A stretch of DNA of 64,000 nt from Cristatella mucedo (lineage: Eukaryota > Bryozoa > Phylactolaemata > Cristatellidae): contig WPIO01000028.1 of assembly GCA_009760855.2 (NCBI GenBank), positions 2,110,001 through 2,174,000 on the forward strand. The letters run 5' to 3'. The translations under genes and the position numbers were made by a program. This document shows positions 10,373 to 21,249 of the stretch, piece by piece. Position 1 is the stretch's first letter. Each line of letters starts with the position of its first letter. Below the pieces are notes generated by a model. The model was given only the letters and a program-made list of their open reading frames with translations. It searched no databases and was not told the DNA's origin.

Positions 10373-11699
10373 AGAGATAGAGAAACTGAGAGTGAGCGTC
10401 GTCGGTCTGGTAAGTGTTAAGATTTAGGTTTTCCAGTTTTACTTGCACACTTTGTTCACTGGAAATTACAAAAGGGATCTTTTGCTCTTAACATTTTAAA
10501 GAGACTGTAGCCATGCAAGTTCACGGGCTAATGGACATTTTTTAATTGCTTGACTGAAGTGTAAATGGGTGCCGCCAAAGCGTCTTTGTTAGAGAAGAAG
10601 GCCTTTATTAAGTTACTCTTTACCGGTGTTTATCCGTTTTAGTAAACTTTAGTGACACGTAAGAAGTAGTTTTACTAATATGGATATATGCACTGAATTA
10701 GGGTGAACCTTAAAATATAGGCACCTGACCAATGCAAATGTTAAATTGTCGTGCACTTTCTTTAAATGAAAGCGGATGCTTGTTCGCAAGGGAGCTGACC
10801 AATAATTCCTTTAAATAAAAAATCAATTTCATCGATGAAAGATCAAAAGGTCTCATATGGATGTTTCAAATATTGACGTCAATGGTAAGTGGACAAAGTA
10901 GCATATAGGTTGTGGACTGTATGCCTATCTATTAGCACCAACAGAGAAAAGAACTTATTTAAAAGGTAAGCCATTTAGTTTTGCATTGCTAATGCTCAGT
11001 TGATGTGTTATGCTCAGCAAGTGAGGGTGGAAAACTAGCTTTTTACTTTTTCTTAACACAGATTCTGCATAATCGGAAACGACTGCAGAATCACACATCT
11101 CTACGGCCAGCTTCGCAGCGAGAACTGTAGATACCAAGGGGACCCACTTTGTAAAGCTATTTCCGAGTTTTCTGTGATTTGCATTAGGGTAAGCTAGCAT
11201 CACCAATCACATTCTTTGTTCAAGTCTTGACGCCAAGCGAATATTGTCAGCATTGCGGTAGAGTCGACGAACCCGGCAGTCTGCTTGTAGCTCGACAGAC
11301 ATCATGACCTTATGTATCTCGCAGTGGATAGAAGCTTGAACGAACAGACGTGCTAAGGTAATTCTATGCCATCTCCTTTCATTTGTTGCCCTCTAATATG
11401 ATTGCAGATCGCATTAGGTCACTTTCTTTGATTGCCTTGGGAAGTAAAAGCATTTGCGTGATAAACAATGATCAAGATAGCTGAGATCAAGCCAACAGCC
11501 AGGGATTGGAACGGTTGTCGATACAAATTTGCTCAAACCAACAAGACAAACGTTCCATGGTAATAAATTCAGATAGATGAGACAGACATAATTTGTTTGA
11601 AATGAGCTGTAACATGGTCGCTACATGGGCACTCTGTTTATATCCAACGATGTCAAGCTTTTATTAGTTCATCACAGAATGCCACATTGGGCGACACTG

Positions 11700-12401
11700 T
11701 TTACTGCAATTATATGCTGTGGTTGGCTTTCTCTAATCCTATATTGCAAGGAGCCACTATTCGTATAGCTGCATGCAAAGCTCTATTCTGAGGTAGTTCG
11801 CGACCTTAATAAGACTTTTGGAGTCGAAGGTAGCACGCCTGGAGATAAGGCATTTTGTCTGCTTTAAGTCAGCTCCAAACGCACCTGTGATCAAGTTAGA
11901 GTTACTTTATAGTCGCCCAGAATTGTAGGTCACCCCGCCTTGTTATAGGTTTTTTCATATGCTTTAGCTGACCTAGTGAAAAAATAAAGACTCGTGTGAT
12001 GGTCTCAATACATTTTTTTGGGTTCGGCGGATAAAGACCTTTGAAAGTGAGATTGCCCACAACTGCCTTAGTTATACGGCTCACAGAAGTGGTTACGTCA
12101 CCTTGGGCACTTCTACAGCCTAACCATGGGGCGGTTGCTGCCGCTATAGTTTCCTTCGTGTCTGCAGTCGCTCAATCAGCAGCAGAAGTCACAGAGCTCC
12201 TTTACCGAAGTTGGTGAGGCAACTTCGGCTGATTTCGAGAGTGCCTGCGTGTTTGTTAATAAGACGCTTAGCCGTTGCTCGAGGTGACCTCTACTTTTCT
12301 TTCACCTCGTTTTGCATTTATTCAGCCAGCATTGGCTGAACTACTTGATTCAACTTCGACCTTTCTTCATTCAACTTCCCTGTTTCCTTGTCAAGCTCGG
12401 T
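11700..12401 (-). pseudogene. Partial unit U4 with broken coiled-coil gene
   Basis: Begins inside the unit (about 11715, equivalent to 4430) and holds the gene's 3' region. The frame 11902-12084 (AVVGNLTFKGLYPP) is the former 3' untranslated stretch read in frame. The last heptads lie near 12340-12400 (gene strand: LTRKQGS-like, then KLNEERSKLNQVV). A family-3 LINE replaces everything upstream from 12402. The AATAAA position is mutated. No promoter survives. Confidence 0.55.
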
Positions 12402-12893
12402 TGGCTTGTAAAACATTTGACTAGCTCCTTAGAGTTGTCTCGGCTTGATTATTGTAATTCCCTTTGGCTGGGCTACCAAAGAAAGCAACTAGGCCACTGC
12501 AGCTGATTATGAATATGGCTGAGAGGCTAGTCTTCAAGTCCCAGAGATTTGACCGTGTGTCTCTGTTTCTAAAAGAGTTAGGATAGATGCCGGCTGAGCG
12601 ACGGATACAGAGCAACGTTCTTACGCTGACCCACAAGGCCTGCCACAGCTTGTCTTCTTCGTACCTAGCTGAACTGCTGCACTGGTTTCAGCCTCTCGGC
12701 ATACTCAGGTCCTGTGTGGACAATAAATTAGCTGTTCTATTCCTCGGCCTAAACAACGTTGGCGACAGAAGCTTTGGCTCTGCAGGTCCAAGACTGTTGA
12801 ACTCACTTCCGAAATTCAAATACAACGACTACTACTCTTCTCATGCCGACTATGGCTCAGCAGTCCTGAGCTGCTACTTCCATGTGTAATTTG
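12402..12893 (+). mobile_element. LINE family 3, RT C-terminal fragment
   Basis: Plus-strand piece of the second LINE family: LVKHLTSSLELSRLDYCNSL in one frame, then in another ACHSLSSSYLAELLHWFQPL, NKLAVLFLGLNNVGDRSF. Matches the minus-strand copies at 46700-47330 and 56470-57030. Several frameshifts. It is joined directly to a family-1 LINE at about 12893. Confidence 0.8.
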
Positions 12894-13765
12894 CTAGTTA
12901 TGGGCAAACCAAGTGTGATTCACAAATTGGAAAGGCTGACGCTCAAAATGGGCTCTGCCAGCATATCTCCTGCTGAATCAGCTACTTTCATAACATTGCT
13001 GAAATTGGGGCTTGTTAAGATAAGCATACCACGTCGAAGTTAGTCCATGCATTCGTGACATCCCGTCTCGACGTCTGCAACTCACTGCTTACTGGCCAAC
13101 TGGCATGTGCAATCAAGCGATTGCAGCTGGTGCACAACTCTGCAGCTTGGCCTGTCTGTCGAGAGCTTCGCAGTTGCCACATCACACCACTTTTCGCCGA
13201 CCTGCACTGGCTACCAGTCAAGCTACGGATTGACTTCGAGGTTTTGTCGCTCACTTTTAGGTCACTTCATTCTTTGGCTCCAGCCTATCTCTCAGATATA
13301 CTCCCCCATCAGGCCAAGCATCGTACCACCGGCTTTTCGGAATCCAACAGTTTACCAATACCTTGTACAAACATTAAATCCTTCGGAGACCCTGCATTTA
13401 GTTCGTAGACTCCCTAAGCCTGGAACTCCCTCCCCACTTTCGTCCGGACATCCCCTGAATTGGCCACATTTAAAAAGAACTTGAAAACACGCCTATTTAG
13501 AACAGTATTTAGTGGGTCTGCGATTCGTTCTTCGTGTGCTTATGCGTGCTGATGCTGTGCATGATGCTACTAACCACATTTGCATGCTGACCCTGTGAAC
13601 GGCACCCCTAACCATGTTATTCATGTTGTTTGTTTACCAAGCATGATATTACTCACCATTTAATTGCATTTTCCTTTCCAGCAATTGGAAAGCGCCTAGA
13701 ATGAGATTGAGTTCTCTGAGGGTGCTTTATGAAGTGCATTATCATTATCATTATTATTGTAATTA
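12893..13765 (+). mobile_element. LINE family 1, 3' fragment
   Basis: Starts at ctagttatgggcaaacc (compare 28375) and has an internal deletion near 12985. It then encodes the RT C-terminus: HAFVTSRLDVCNSLLTGQLA, TPLFADLHWLPVK, SLTFRSLHSLAPAYLSDILP in frame 13055-13408. It ends with the hairpin (13690-13730) and an ATT-type tail. Frameshift near 13400. Confidence 0.85.
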
Positions 13766-14234
13766 ACACGCTAATTTCATTTTCACTCATGTATGCACAC
13801 TCAGCAATCAATCTAACGGTCGGTCTATGCAGGGTGGCAAATCGCTTATGACTTTTCCGTTCGAAAGTATGGCACGCATTTCAAAGACTTGAAGTCAAAA
13901 CGAGCTGTCAATCATAGATAGTTTTATTTACTTAAGTCTTACGGTTACCAAAGTAAGTCTCAGACTTCTTGCAGCTCATGGCCTCTTCAGTTGTTTAGAG
14001 ATCTTGTGAAATTCGATGTTCAGAGATTAAGTGGCAGAAAAATCCAAGCAATGCAGCTGCGTGCTCTGCGATGAAGGTGACAGCGGATACACAATACCAA
14101 TGACCTCGAAATCAGTGCAGCTCTGCGTCACTTCGCCTTGCACTGTGTGCACTGCATACACTACAATCATTGGCGAGCTCGGTAGGACTCCTTTATTCAT
14201 TGGCAGTTTTGCAAAAGGCTTAGTTTATTTCTGT

Positions 14235-14615
14235 TTAACAAATAAATGTGGGCATCCTTGCTCCCGCTAGTTTTATTTTAAAGTCATAATAAGTTGCGGT
14301 TTCGCTGCCTCGCATTATAATGTGGTGGTTCGCTTTAGCTGGCTTTGCAAAAAAAGACGAAAATGGGAAGTGAAAAACTATTAGTTTCGTCCGATAGACA
14401 CTTTGACAGGTGAACTCGCCTAAGACTTTCAGATGTAAGCGGCACGCAAAGGTGGCTCCATCGCCTAAAGCGATTCCACAGTCGTCTCTCGTCGGCTGCT
14501 GCTCTTTCCGTTTTTCAGCTGCTGTAGCTGCACATCCAGAAGCAGCCGTCGCAGGGCTCGCTGTCGAGGTGTTAAAAGGCAGCTTTATTGAACGCCGGAC
14601 GACCTCTGAGTTCAT
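14235..14615 (-). pseudogene. Type B gene 3' region, Ala/Thr-rich frame
   Basis: Open frame of 126 residues directly 3' of the long coiled-coil frame. Its first third (TSTASPATAASGCAATAAEK) parallels the Ala-rich tail of the type A genes, and its middle (GDGATFACRLHLKVLGEFT) parallels GATSASRIPQAVVSKLTFE at 40100. This shows homology of the nucleotide sequence. Whether it is translated is unclear, since the upstream frame is shifted and the start is simply the first Met. Confidence 0.35.
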
Positions 14616-14667
14616 TAAGGCAGCTCCTGCTGTTCGTTTGCCGGCTTCAGTATTTCTTTAAGAAACT

Positions 14668-15402
14668 TCAGCAGTTCTTCTGCCGCCTTAGAAACATCTT
14701 TACAAACCCTTCCTGTTTGGGAACACACTTCCTCTGTTCTTCGGCGAGCTTCAGAAACTCTTCAGTCAGCTTCAGTTGTCTGTCAGCCAGATTCAACAGT
14801 TCTTCAGCTAATTTCTGCTCTTCTTCAGCCGGATTTAGCATTTCCTCATTTAGCTTCTGATTTTCTTTAGACAGCCTCAGAATATCTTCATTCATTTTCC
14901 GCAGTCCTTCAGCCGGCTTCAGAATTCCTGCATCTAGCTTATGCTTTTCGTTAAAAAGAATCAGTTCCTGTTTGACTGACTTCTGATTTTCTTCAGCCAG
15001 CATCAGCGTTTCTTTAGCTAAATTCTGCTTTTTCCTAGCCAACGTTTCCGTTTTATGAGCCAGCTCGTGCGTTCTTCCAGCCAGCCTCAGCATTTCTCCA
15101 GCTATTGTCTGCTTTTCTTCAGCCAGAATTTCTGTAGCTGAAATCTCTTTTCTTTCAGCCAACTCCCGCTTTTCCTTGGCCAGGTTCAACGCTTGTCCAC
15201 CTAGCATCGGCCTTTCGTCACCGTGCCTCAGATTCTCTTCAGCTAGCTTCTGCCTTTCGCCAGCCAGTTTCAGAATTAGTTTACCGAGCTGCTGCGTTTC
15301 TGTAGCCACCTTCAGCATATCTCGAAGCAGCTCCCTATGTTCTGCAGCCAGCTTCAGCATTTGTTTAGCGAGCTTGTGCTCGTCTTGAGCCATCTTCGCC
15401 AT
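14668..15402 (-). CDS. Long (type B) coiled-coil heptad protein
   Basis: Encodes 244 residues from the first ATG of exon 2 (MAKMAQDEHKLAKQ). It consists almost wholly of heptads (LAEENQK, LNEEMLN, LADRQLK, LTEEFLK), often paired into 14-residue repeats, with Leu at core positions and many Glu/Lys; one long coiled coil is predicted. No signal peptide or membrane segment. Near residue 225 the frame leaves the heptad pattern (VPKQEGFVKMFLRRQKNC, stop). A +1 shift resumes it (AAEELLKFLKEILKPANE, to about 14612), which suggests a recent frameshift around 14700-14750. The acceptor TTTGCAG (15452-15447) and donor AAG|GTGAGAGG (16114) frame a 668-bp intron. Function unknown. Confidence 0.6.
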   Translation of the reverse strand: MAKMAQDEHKLAKQMLKLAAEHRELLRDMLKVATETQQLGKLILKLAGERQKLAEENLRHGDERPMLGGQALNLAKEKRELAERKEISATEILAEEKQTIAGEMLRLAGRTHELAHKTETLARKKQNLAKETLMLAEENQKSVKQELILFNEKHKLDAGILKPAEGLRKMNEDILRLSKENQKLNEEMLNPAEEEQKLAEELLNLADRQLKLTEEFLKLAEEQRKCVPKQEGFVKMFLRRQKNC

Positions 15403-15729
15403 TTCGTCTTTCAGCCAGCCAAACAGCTGTAGCAGCTTTTCAAGTCCTGCAAAGAAGCAGGTGAAAGGAGGCCTCTATTGATTCGATTAGCATTTGCTTC
15501 CTCAGGCTTTCCTACTTCACAAGTTTAGTTCTATGTACAGTTTAACATCGTCAAACATTTTAGCAAATGTTTTACTACTTGCAGTACTAGTATGGCGGCA
15601 AATTGATAGGGTTAGTTTGAAGAATATGACCTGCACATGTGCTCGCGTCTGCTATGGCTAAACCAGATATGGTATGCTGACCAGCTACGCCACCGGGTGT
15701 CAGTATTTAAAGTGTGGTGCAAGTGATGG

Positions 15730-15945
15730 TCAAAGACGCACGTCGAGAGATAGAGAGAGAGCGAGAGAGATACTGAGAGAGAGGAAGAGAGAGAGAGAGA
15801 GAGAGATACTTAGCGAGACAGACAGACAGACAGAGAGATACTGAGCGAGAGACAGACAGACAGACATAGAGAGAAAGAGAGAGAGAGAGAGAGAGACTGA
15901 CAGACAGACAGACAAAGAGAGAAAGAGAGACACACAGAGAGAGCT
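15730..15945. repeat. GA/GACA microsatellite in B1 intron
   Basis: Interrupted gaga and gaca runs in the intron of the long gene. The antisense Ser/Leu-rich frames 15707-16033 and 15730-16008 are translations of this repeat, not genes. Confidence 0.9.
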
Positions 15946-16114
15946 GCGACGACGGCGCGCTTTCACTGTGCGGTAGCATACAGTCGAGGCCCCGAACGAC
16001 CTCACCAAAACAGCTCTGGCTCACTGTCTTCAAGTTGTATCTTGAATCGGCAGCAAGTAAGCCTTTTCATAGCGTCGAAGGGGTGCGTTAAAATACCTAG
16101 TGCAGACCTCTCAC

Positions 16115-16230
16115 CTTGTGGACTCTGCAACAGCACCCTAGACGGTGTGACTGTGTTGCAATCCCGACTGGAAGCAAACAATACGCTCGATGCGTTCTTG
16201 CAGTCTCAGCTTTTGCCAAGTAAACAGTCC
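16115..16230 (-). other. B1 exon 1 with splice donor
   Basis: Gene-strand donor ACAAG|GTGAGAGG (GT at 16114-16113) at the place where the B2 unit has AAAAG|GTAAGAGG (60481). The upstream 115 bp are conserved between 16115-16280 and 60482-60625 (ggactgtttacttggc / ggactgcttactttgc). I see no TATA box here. Confidence 0.45.
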
Positions 16231-16849
16231 TTGACTGTGAACGCCCAAGTCTCCCGTTAGTATCAACCTGCAGCAATGCTTGACCGTTATATTTCTAGAT
16301 GAGTCGTCAATTCAACAACCCTGATCATGTTTTTTGTATTCAGAAATTTATTAACTTTTGCAAGAACTATATTACAGCTTGCCACTCTTCTACAGTCTTT
16401 GTATTTTATTAATGAAACACCATAGCTAGTGGTATTTTCTCAGCAGTCTTCTTTGGCCCGAATAATTTGTCTACAATTAATTTCTCTGTTAAATCTGCTG
16501 AGAACTTCAAAAAATCAGCTTTACTATATAAAATCTATTATATAGCCGCGGCGGCAATAATTTGAAACTGTTCTTATTTGTACGTTTAGCCTATAATAGC
16601 ATGATTAAAAGTCCAGCAGGTATAAATTTATGTTAACCGAAACGCTGATGCATGGCTTCCTTAACGTAACAGCATTAGATCCCATTATCTCACCACACCT
16701 AAAGCTGTGTAATTATTCTTTGGTGGAACTAGGATGGATTGGTAGTCAAACCGCTGAAAAAACCTTTGATTTTGAAAGCGGTCCTTTTGTGATTATGGTA
16801 CTTCCATATACCGCGGAGATGCTTTGATATACAGAGAGATATGGAGTAC

Positions 16850-16968
16850 TCGCGATAGAGAGAAAGAGAGAGGGCGTGGGATACCGAGAGCATGAGCGTG
16901 AGAGAGGGACAAAGATCGAGAGAGAGAGAGAGAGAGAGAAAGAAAGAGAAAGACATAAAGAAAAAAGG

Positions 16969-17045
<77 letters not shown>
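16850..17045. repeat. GA microsatellite (B1)
   Basis: Interrupted, then pure GA tract (about 16972-17042). The Ser/Leu frames 16729-17064 are its antisense translation. Confidence 0.95.
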
Positions 17046-17059
17046 TGTGTATATAAACA

Positions 17060-17193
17060 TTCATTTGTATAGCGCCCTAAGATAACTTAATCTCTATTCA
17101 GGCGCTTCACATATGCCTCAGGGCTCGAGCCCACGATTTCAGCCAGACCTTGGTCGGGGCAAGCACCTTAACCGCTGGACCAAACCAGCTCGG
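17060..17193 (-). mobile_element. SINE-1 copy
   Basis: Minus strand: tail tagcgccc...taatctctattcaggcgctt at the left; B-box-like gggctcgagccc (17122-17133) and A box tggtccagcggttaagg on the minus strand at the right. A short possible target duplication, gcgtgt, flanks it (17043 and 17193). Confidence 0.85.
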
Positions 17194-17764
17194 CGTGTTT
17201 GTGAGAGAGTTGCAGGTCGAGAAAATTGTAAGGTCGCGGACTTTCTGTTCCACATTGACACTCGGTTTTCTCTTTATCATAAATTAAACTTTAGTCGCAT
17301 CGTTAAAAGAAATCAGTGGCCGTTTAATTTGGGGCTTTTGAAATTTCGTTACTGCTTCACGCAATTAGAAAAGCGGGCCCCAACGGCTTCTCCATGGTAT
17401 GTAGACTGAGGTGCCCACCAATGCGGCTGCTCAAGGACATAAGACCATATTTTTCTTGAATATAATGTAATCAAAAACCAAAAGCAAAATTCTTGAAAAT
17501 GAGCTTTACTGCAGTCGTGCCATATCCACCTTCTCCAAGTCACAATATCGCATTGGGCTTTTACATTCAGCTCAAAATTATGCAATCGTAAACAAGAGTA
17601 ACGAGCCACCTGGCTCCTGTTTGTCAAATACATGTTTACAATATATATCTGCCTGCAATTCCACGTGAAACCGCGAAGACGGAATGAGTGTTACGCCACG
17701 TGTTTCCCATACCCTAAGCAACTTATGGTTCACATTCATTAGTTAACAACAGCCATCATCTCGT

Positions 17765-17915
17765 TGTTTTGGGTCAGTGGTTAAAGTGCTCACCAGACCA
17801 AGGTCAACGTAAGTGCAGTTATGACCGATGTCGTGGGCTCGAGCTCCGTGGCATATTTGAAGCGCCTGAATAGAGATTAAGTTCGCTTAGGGTGCTATAC
17901 AAATTAATTTTATTT
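17765..17915 (+). mobile_element. SINE-1 copy
   Basis: Plus-strand copy. A-box-like gggtcagtggttaaagtgct (17771-17790), B-box-like gtgggctcgagctcc (17833-17847), then the tail gaagcgcctgaatagagatt...agggtgctat and a T/A-rich end. The tail aligns over about 50 nt with the family-1 LINE 3' end. Confidence 0.85.
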
Positions 17916-18159
17916 TATATATATCTCACAATCCACAGTACAAAAGTTAAAAAGATTGCTGAGTTGGGAGGACACCTGCGAGAGTAATGTAGCAGTAGCA
18001 GCACACGATGGTCTAAAAGGATTCTGATAATGGCTTAACCATCAGATGACTATAATAAGAGCTGCAACATCACGAAATATTAATGAAAGAAGAATATGTG
18101 GCTGCGTTTAGTGGAGATGAACTAGGGATCTCCGAAACTAAAAAACAGGGTAAAGGGCA

Positions 18160-18302
18160 GCTGATCCAACAGCCTCATTTAAGAATCGGCTGAACAGCTG
18201 TAACGGCTATCACTCCCGATTGGCAATAAGAATTGCCAGCTTCAGGACTCGAACTCGTGACCTTTTCATAAGTGTGAGCACCTTACTGCTAGGTTAAGAC
18301 CC
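18160..18302 (-). mobile_element. SINE-2 copy, truncated
   Basis: Minus strand: A-box-like start at about 18300 (cctagcagtaaggtgctc), B box GAGTTCGAGTCC (18256-18245), then the SINE-2 body (gatagccgtta, gaggctgttggatcagct). It abuts a family-1 LINE fragment at 18303. The bases 17915-18160 hold nothing I recognise. Confidence 0.75.
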
Positions 18303-18855
18303 AAGTGGCTACTGGCTACCAGTCAAGCAACAGATCGACTTCAAAGTTTTGCTGCTCACTTTTAGGTCACTTTATTCTTTGGCTCCAGCCTATCTCTCAG
18401 ATCCACTTTCTCACCAGGCCAAGCACAGTACCACCTGCTTTTCGGAATCCACCAGTTTACCAATACCTCGTACAAACCTCAAATCCTTTAGAGACCGTGC
18501 ATTTAGTTCGTATGCTCCCAAAGCCTGGAACTCACTCCAGACTTTCGTCACAGCATCCCCTTACTTGACCACATTTAAAAAGAACTTTAAAACACCAATT
18601 TAGGATAGCATTTAGTAGGTCTCTGTGATTCGTCCTTCATGTGCTTATGCTTGCTGACACTGTGCATGCTGCCACTAACCACATTTGCATGCTGACTCAG
18701 TGCATGGTCCCCTTAACCATGTTATTCATGTTGTTTATCCAGCATGATATTACTCACCATTCAATCGCGTTTCCTTTTGCAGCAAATGTAAAGCGCCTAC
18801 AGAGAGATTGAGCTCTCTGAGGGCACTTTATCCAGTGCATTATTAGTATTATTAC
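18303..18855 (+). mobile_element. LINE family 1, 3' fragment
   Basis: 5'-truncated copy beginning at the LHWLPVK segment (tggctaccagtcaagc). It encodes SLYSLAPAYLSDPLSHQAK, then SFRDRAFSSYAPKAWNSLQ (18349-18603), and ends with the hairpin (18789-18832) and an ATT-type tail. Confidence 0.85.
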
Positions 18856-18959
18856 TATTATAAGTGCAACTAGAGTACAAATTTATGCTAATTCACCCTT
18901 TTCGGCTGAAGCAGACATTTGGAAATGCAGCGTCATCTTTGTGCGAGAATGTGTGCAAG

Positions 18960-19160
18960 ATTGTGGAAATGAATTCAGTACCTGGGACCTGCAGAGCAAA
19001 AGCTTTATCTCCTACCGGTCTTCAAGTAAAGAAAAGGGACCGCTTCTTTTTTATTGTGAGAGGACCTGAGAGTTGAAAGTTAAAATAGCTATAGCAGCTC
19101 TGCTAGGTATGAAGGAGCCTAGCTGTGATGTGCTGGACAGCTTTGAGTTGGAATTGGTTT
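18960..19160 (-). mobile_element. LINE family 3 fragment
   Basis: Antisense of the RT C-terminal/3' part. Block acctgcagagcaaaagctt and ctgctaggtatgaaggagc aligns with 46935-47090 and 56655-56795. Heavily diverged; no frame. Confidence 0.7.
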
Positions 19161-19339
19161 TCTTTCTCCAGGTCAAGTGTAATCCCCAGCCGCTCTTTTA
19201 GCTAAGTGATATGACTGAATATGCTGGATTTGAAGTGCAATCTAATTCAAAACAGCTCAAGGGTGAGCTTATCTGGTGTCGGTCATGTGGTTGCAAAAGC
19301 GTTGGTTAGTTTGAATTTTTGCATTTTGCAGCTTTCTTT

Positions 19340-19845
19340 TACAGGCCTGACGATCCCATTCTACTCCCAGATCTACATCCCAGATCTACTCCCTCACCAG
19401 GCCAAGCATCGCTTTTCGGAATCCAACACTCTAGAAATACCTCGTACAAACCTTAAATCCTTTGGAGACCGTGCATTCAGTTCGTATGCTCCCAAAGCCT
19501 GGAACTCCCTCCCGACCTGAGTCAGAACATCCCCTGACCTGACCACATTTAAAAGGAACTTAAAAACACACCTATTTAGGACGCATTTAGTGGGTCCCTG
19601 TGATTCGTCCTTGATGTGCTTATGCGTGCTGACACTGTGCATGCTGCAACTAACCACATTAACATGCTGACCCTGTGCAGGTCACCCCTAACCATGTTAT
19701 TCATTTTGTTTGTTTTTCAAGCATGATTTTACTTACCATTCAATTGCATTTCCCTTTGCAGCAAATGTAAAGCGCCTAGAAAGAGATTGAGTTATTTGAG
19801 GGCACTTTATCACGTACATTATTATTATTATTATTATTAATTATA
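19340..19845 (+). mobile_element. LINE family 1, 3' fragment
   Basis: Short 5'-truncated copy reading LLPHQAK...FSESNTLEIP, SFGDRAFSSYAPKAWNSLPT (19221-19520 frame). The 3' hairpin is at 19770-19812 and the ATT tail at 19815-19840. Confidence 0.85.
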
Positions 19846-19899
19846 TTCTTTAGATCAACACCTCTTAAGGGCAAGCAAGTAGTTTTTGCTCATTGTACA

Positions 19900-20960
19900 A
19901 CCACCGATGCTATATTCGTAGGACTGTTGCAAGGCTAAATCTAAGTAATAATTAAAACTTTGTATATTGCACCAGGTGGTAACTGGTTTACTTTCTCGGT
20001 GTTTACACAAACTGTTAAGTAAGCATATCGATTGCTTAGCAATAACAGTGTCAGCTTATGGAAGTTCACAGCTTAGCAATATCAGTGTCAGCTTGTGTAA
20101 GTTCACAAAGGAAACAATTCATGCGGACCACGGAAATGCTTTGAAGTACAGGTGCATTTTATTAAATGTCAAGTCAGGGGATGTAACGTAATTTGGAAGT
20201 GAATTCCAGGTTTTGGGAGCATATGAATTAAAGGCACGGCCTCAAAAGCAAGGGTTTGAGACTATTTCAGGAACAGCTGAACGACTTGTGTCAAAAGAGC
20301 AGGTGTTACAATGCCTAGCTCGATTAGGAAGTAGATCTGATAGGTAGGCTGGAGCTTGAAAGTGAAGGGACCTAAAAGTGTGACGAAACCTTCAAGCCGA
20401 TATGCTGCTTGATGGAGAGCCAGGGCATGTCGGTGAGAAATGGTGTGATAAGGCATTTTTTGAAAAAAGGTTCATGACTGACAAGGGACGATGCAGTTTT
20501 GCATTAACTGTGAAGGTCCTTATTGCCTAGGCCCGAGACCCTGAAACTAGTGTCACACAATAGAAATAAATGATTTGGTTGTCTGGCCTTCCTGCATACC
20601 ACATGAACAACCAGCCAACAAATGCATGTACTATTGTGGTTGTGGTATCCTAATCTAAGCAGACCCGAGCTTTCGCGTCATCACCCAGGTAGGCAGACTT
20701 AACTGTGGAGCTGATGTTAGCATGTAGTGAAAGGCCACGTGGGGGTGCAGATGCGACTGGAGATATGAATGCTGAACTTTTTTAAAGGTTATGTTTCCAG
20801 GTTTGTGAGGAACGCGAGGTCAGTCATAACTAGTAAGTTGGTTTTATCGTCATTCAATTTGAAATAGTTTGCTGCCATCTGAGTGTCAAATGTCAGCAAT
20901 ACACCCAGCTAGTTAGTTGAGAGTTCGACATGCTGGAGGGCTGAGAGGGATCACAGCCAA
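19900..20960 (-). mobile_element. Diverged LINE family-1 relative
   Basis: Antisense of a LINE related to family 1 (ggttttgggagcatatgaat; cctaaaagtgtgacgaaacc), in the same order as in 24260-24780 but strongly diverged and without the canonical 3' hairpin. A paralogous stretch lies at 55210-56330, with the same left flank (gcatatcgattgcttag, about 20024). No coding potential remains. Confidence 0.6.
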
Positions 20961-21249
20961 GGTACATCTGGGTGTGTCATCCTCATAAGATACGAACGTA
21001 CATTTGTAAGAACAAATGACATGCATGCCACACTTACAATTGCAGTGATTTATTTGCACCACAGCTGCAAAGTCAGGCTGGAACGTCGTGGGCTAGTAAC
21101 CTAGTAGTTTCGATCATGCGTACCTATTATCGCTTCGCAATTATGGTTCAAATTAATTCCTAAATGTTATTGCTGTTGCTAAACTCAGTAAATTATGCAT
21201 TAAAAAAGCGCCCCAGAGCTGAAGCAGGGATGGCCGGGGCTGTGAGCTG

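Larger units (their letters stand above)
8610..11700. repeat. Array unit U3 (internally deleted)
   Basis: After the anchor (8611) the unit jumps directly to the coiled-coil exon at about 8690, so about 1.1 kb including the gene's 3' end is missing. Intron (CA run 9294-9322), promoter (9620-9643), GA tract (10308-10372) and tail follow. At about 11700-11730 it passes into U4 without an anchor. From 9700 to 11690 I see no supported gene; the minus-strand frame 10955-11206 is closed in sister units. Confidence 0.7.
13780..17750. repeat. Type B unit B1
   Basis: An older relative of the array unit. Its left end (about 13840-14060) matches 63350-63560; gene region 14400-15450; intron; exon 1/promoter region near 16115-16300; a following block (16320-16600) matches 60650-60920; two GA tracts; then 17200-17640 matches 61310-61640. 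SINE-1 has inserted at 17060. No gene other than the coiled-coil one is supported. Confidence 0.65.

Noticed and set aside
10955-11206. 83-residue minus-strand ORF in the unit tail
   Set aside because: Frame not kept at 2550-2750, 7495-7690 or 21290-21490.
15707-17064. Ser/Leu-rich minus-strand ORFs
   Set aside because: Antisense translation of GA/GACA microsatellites.
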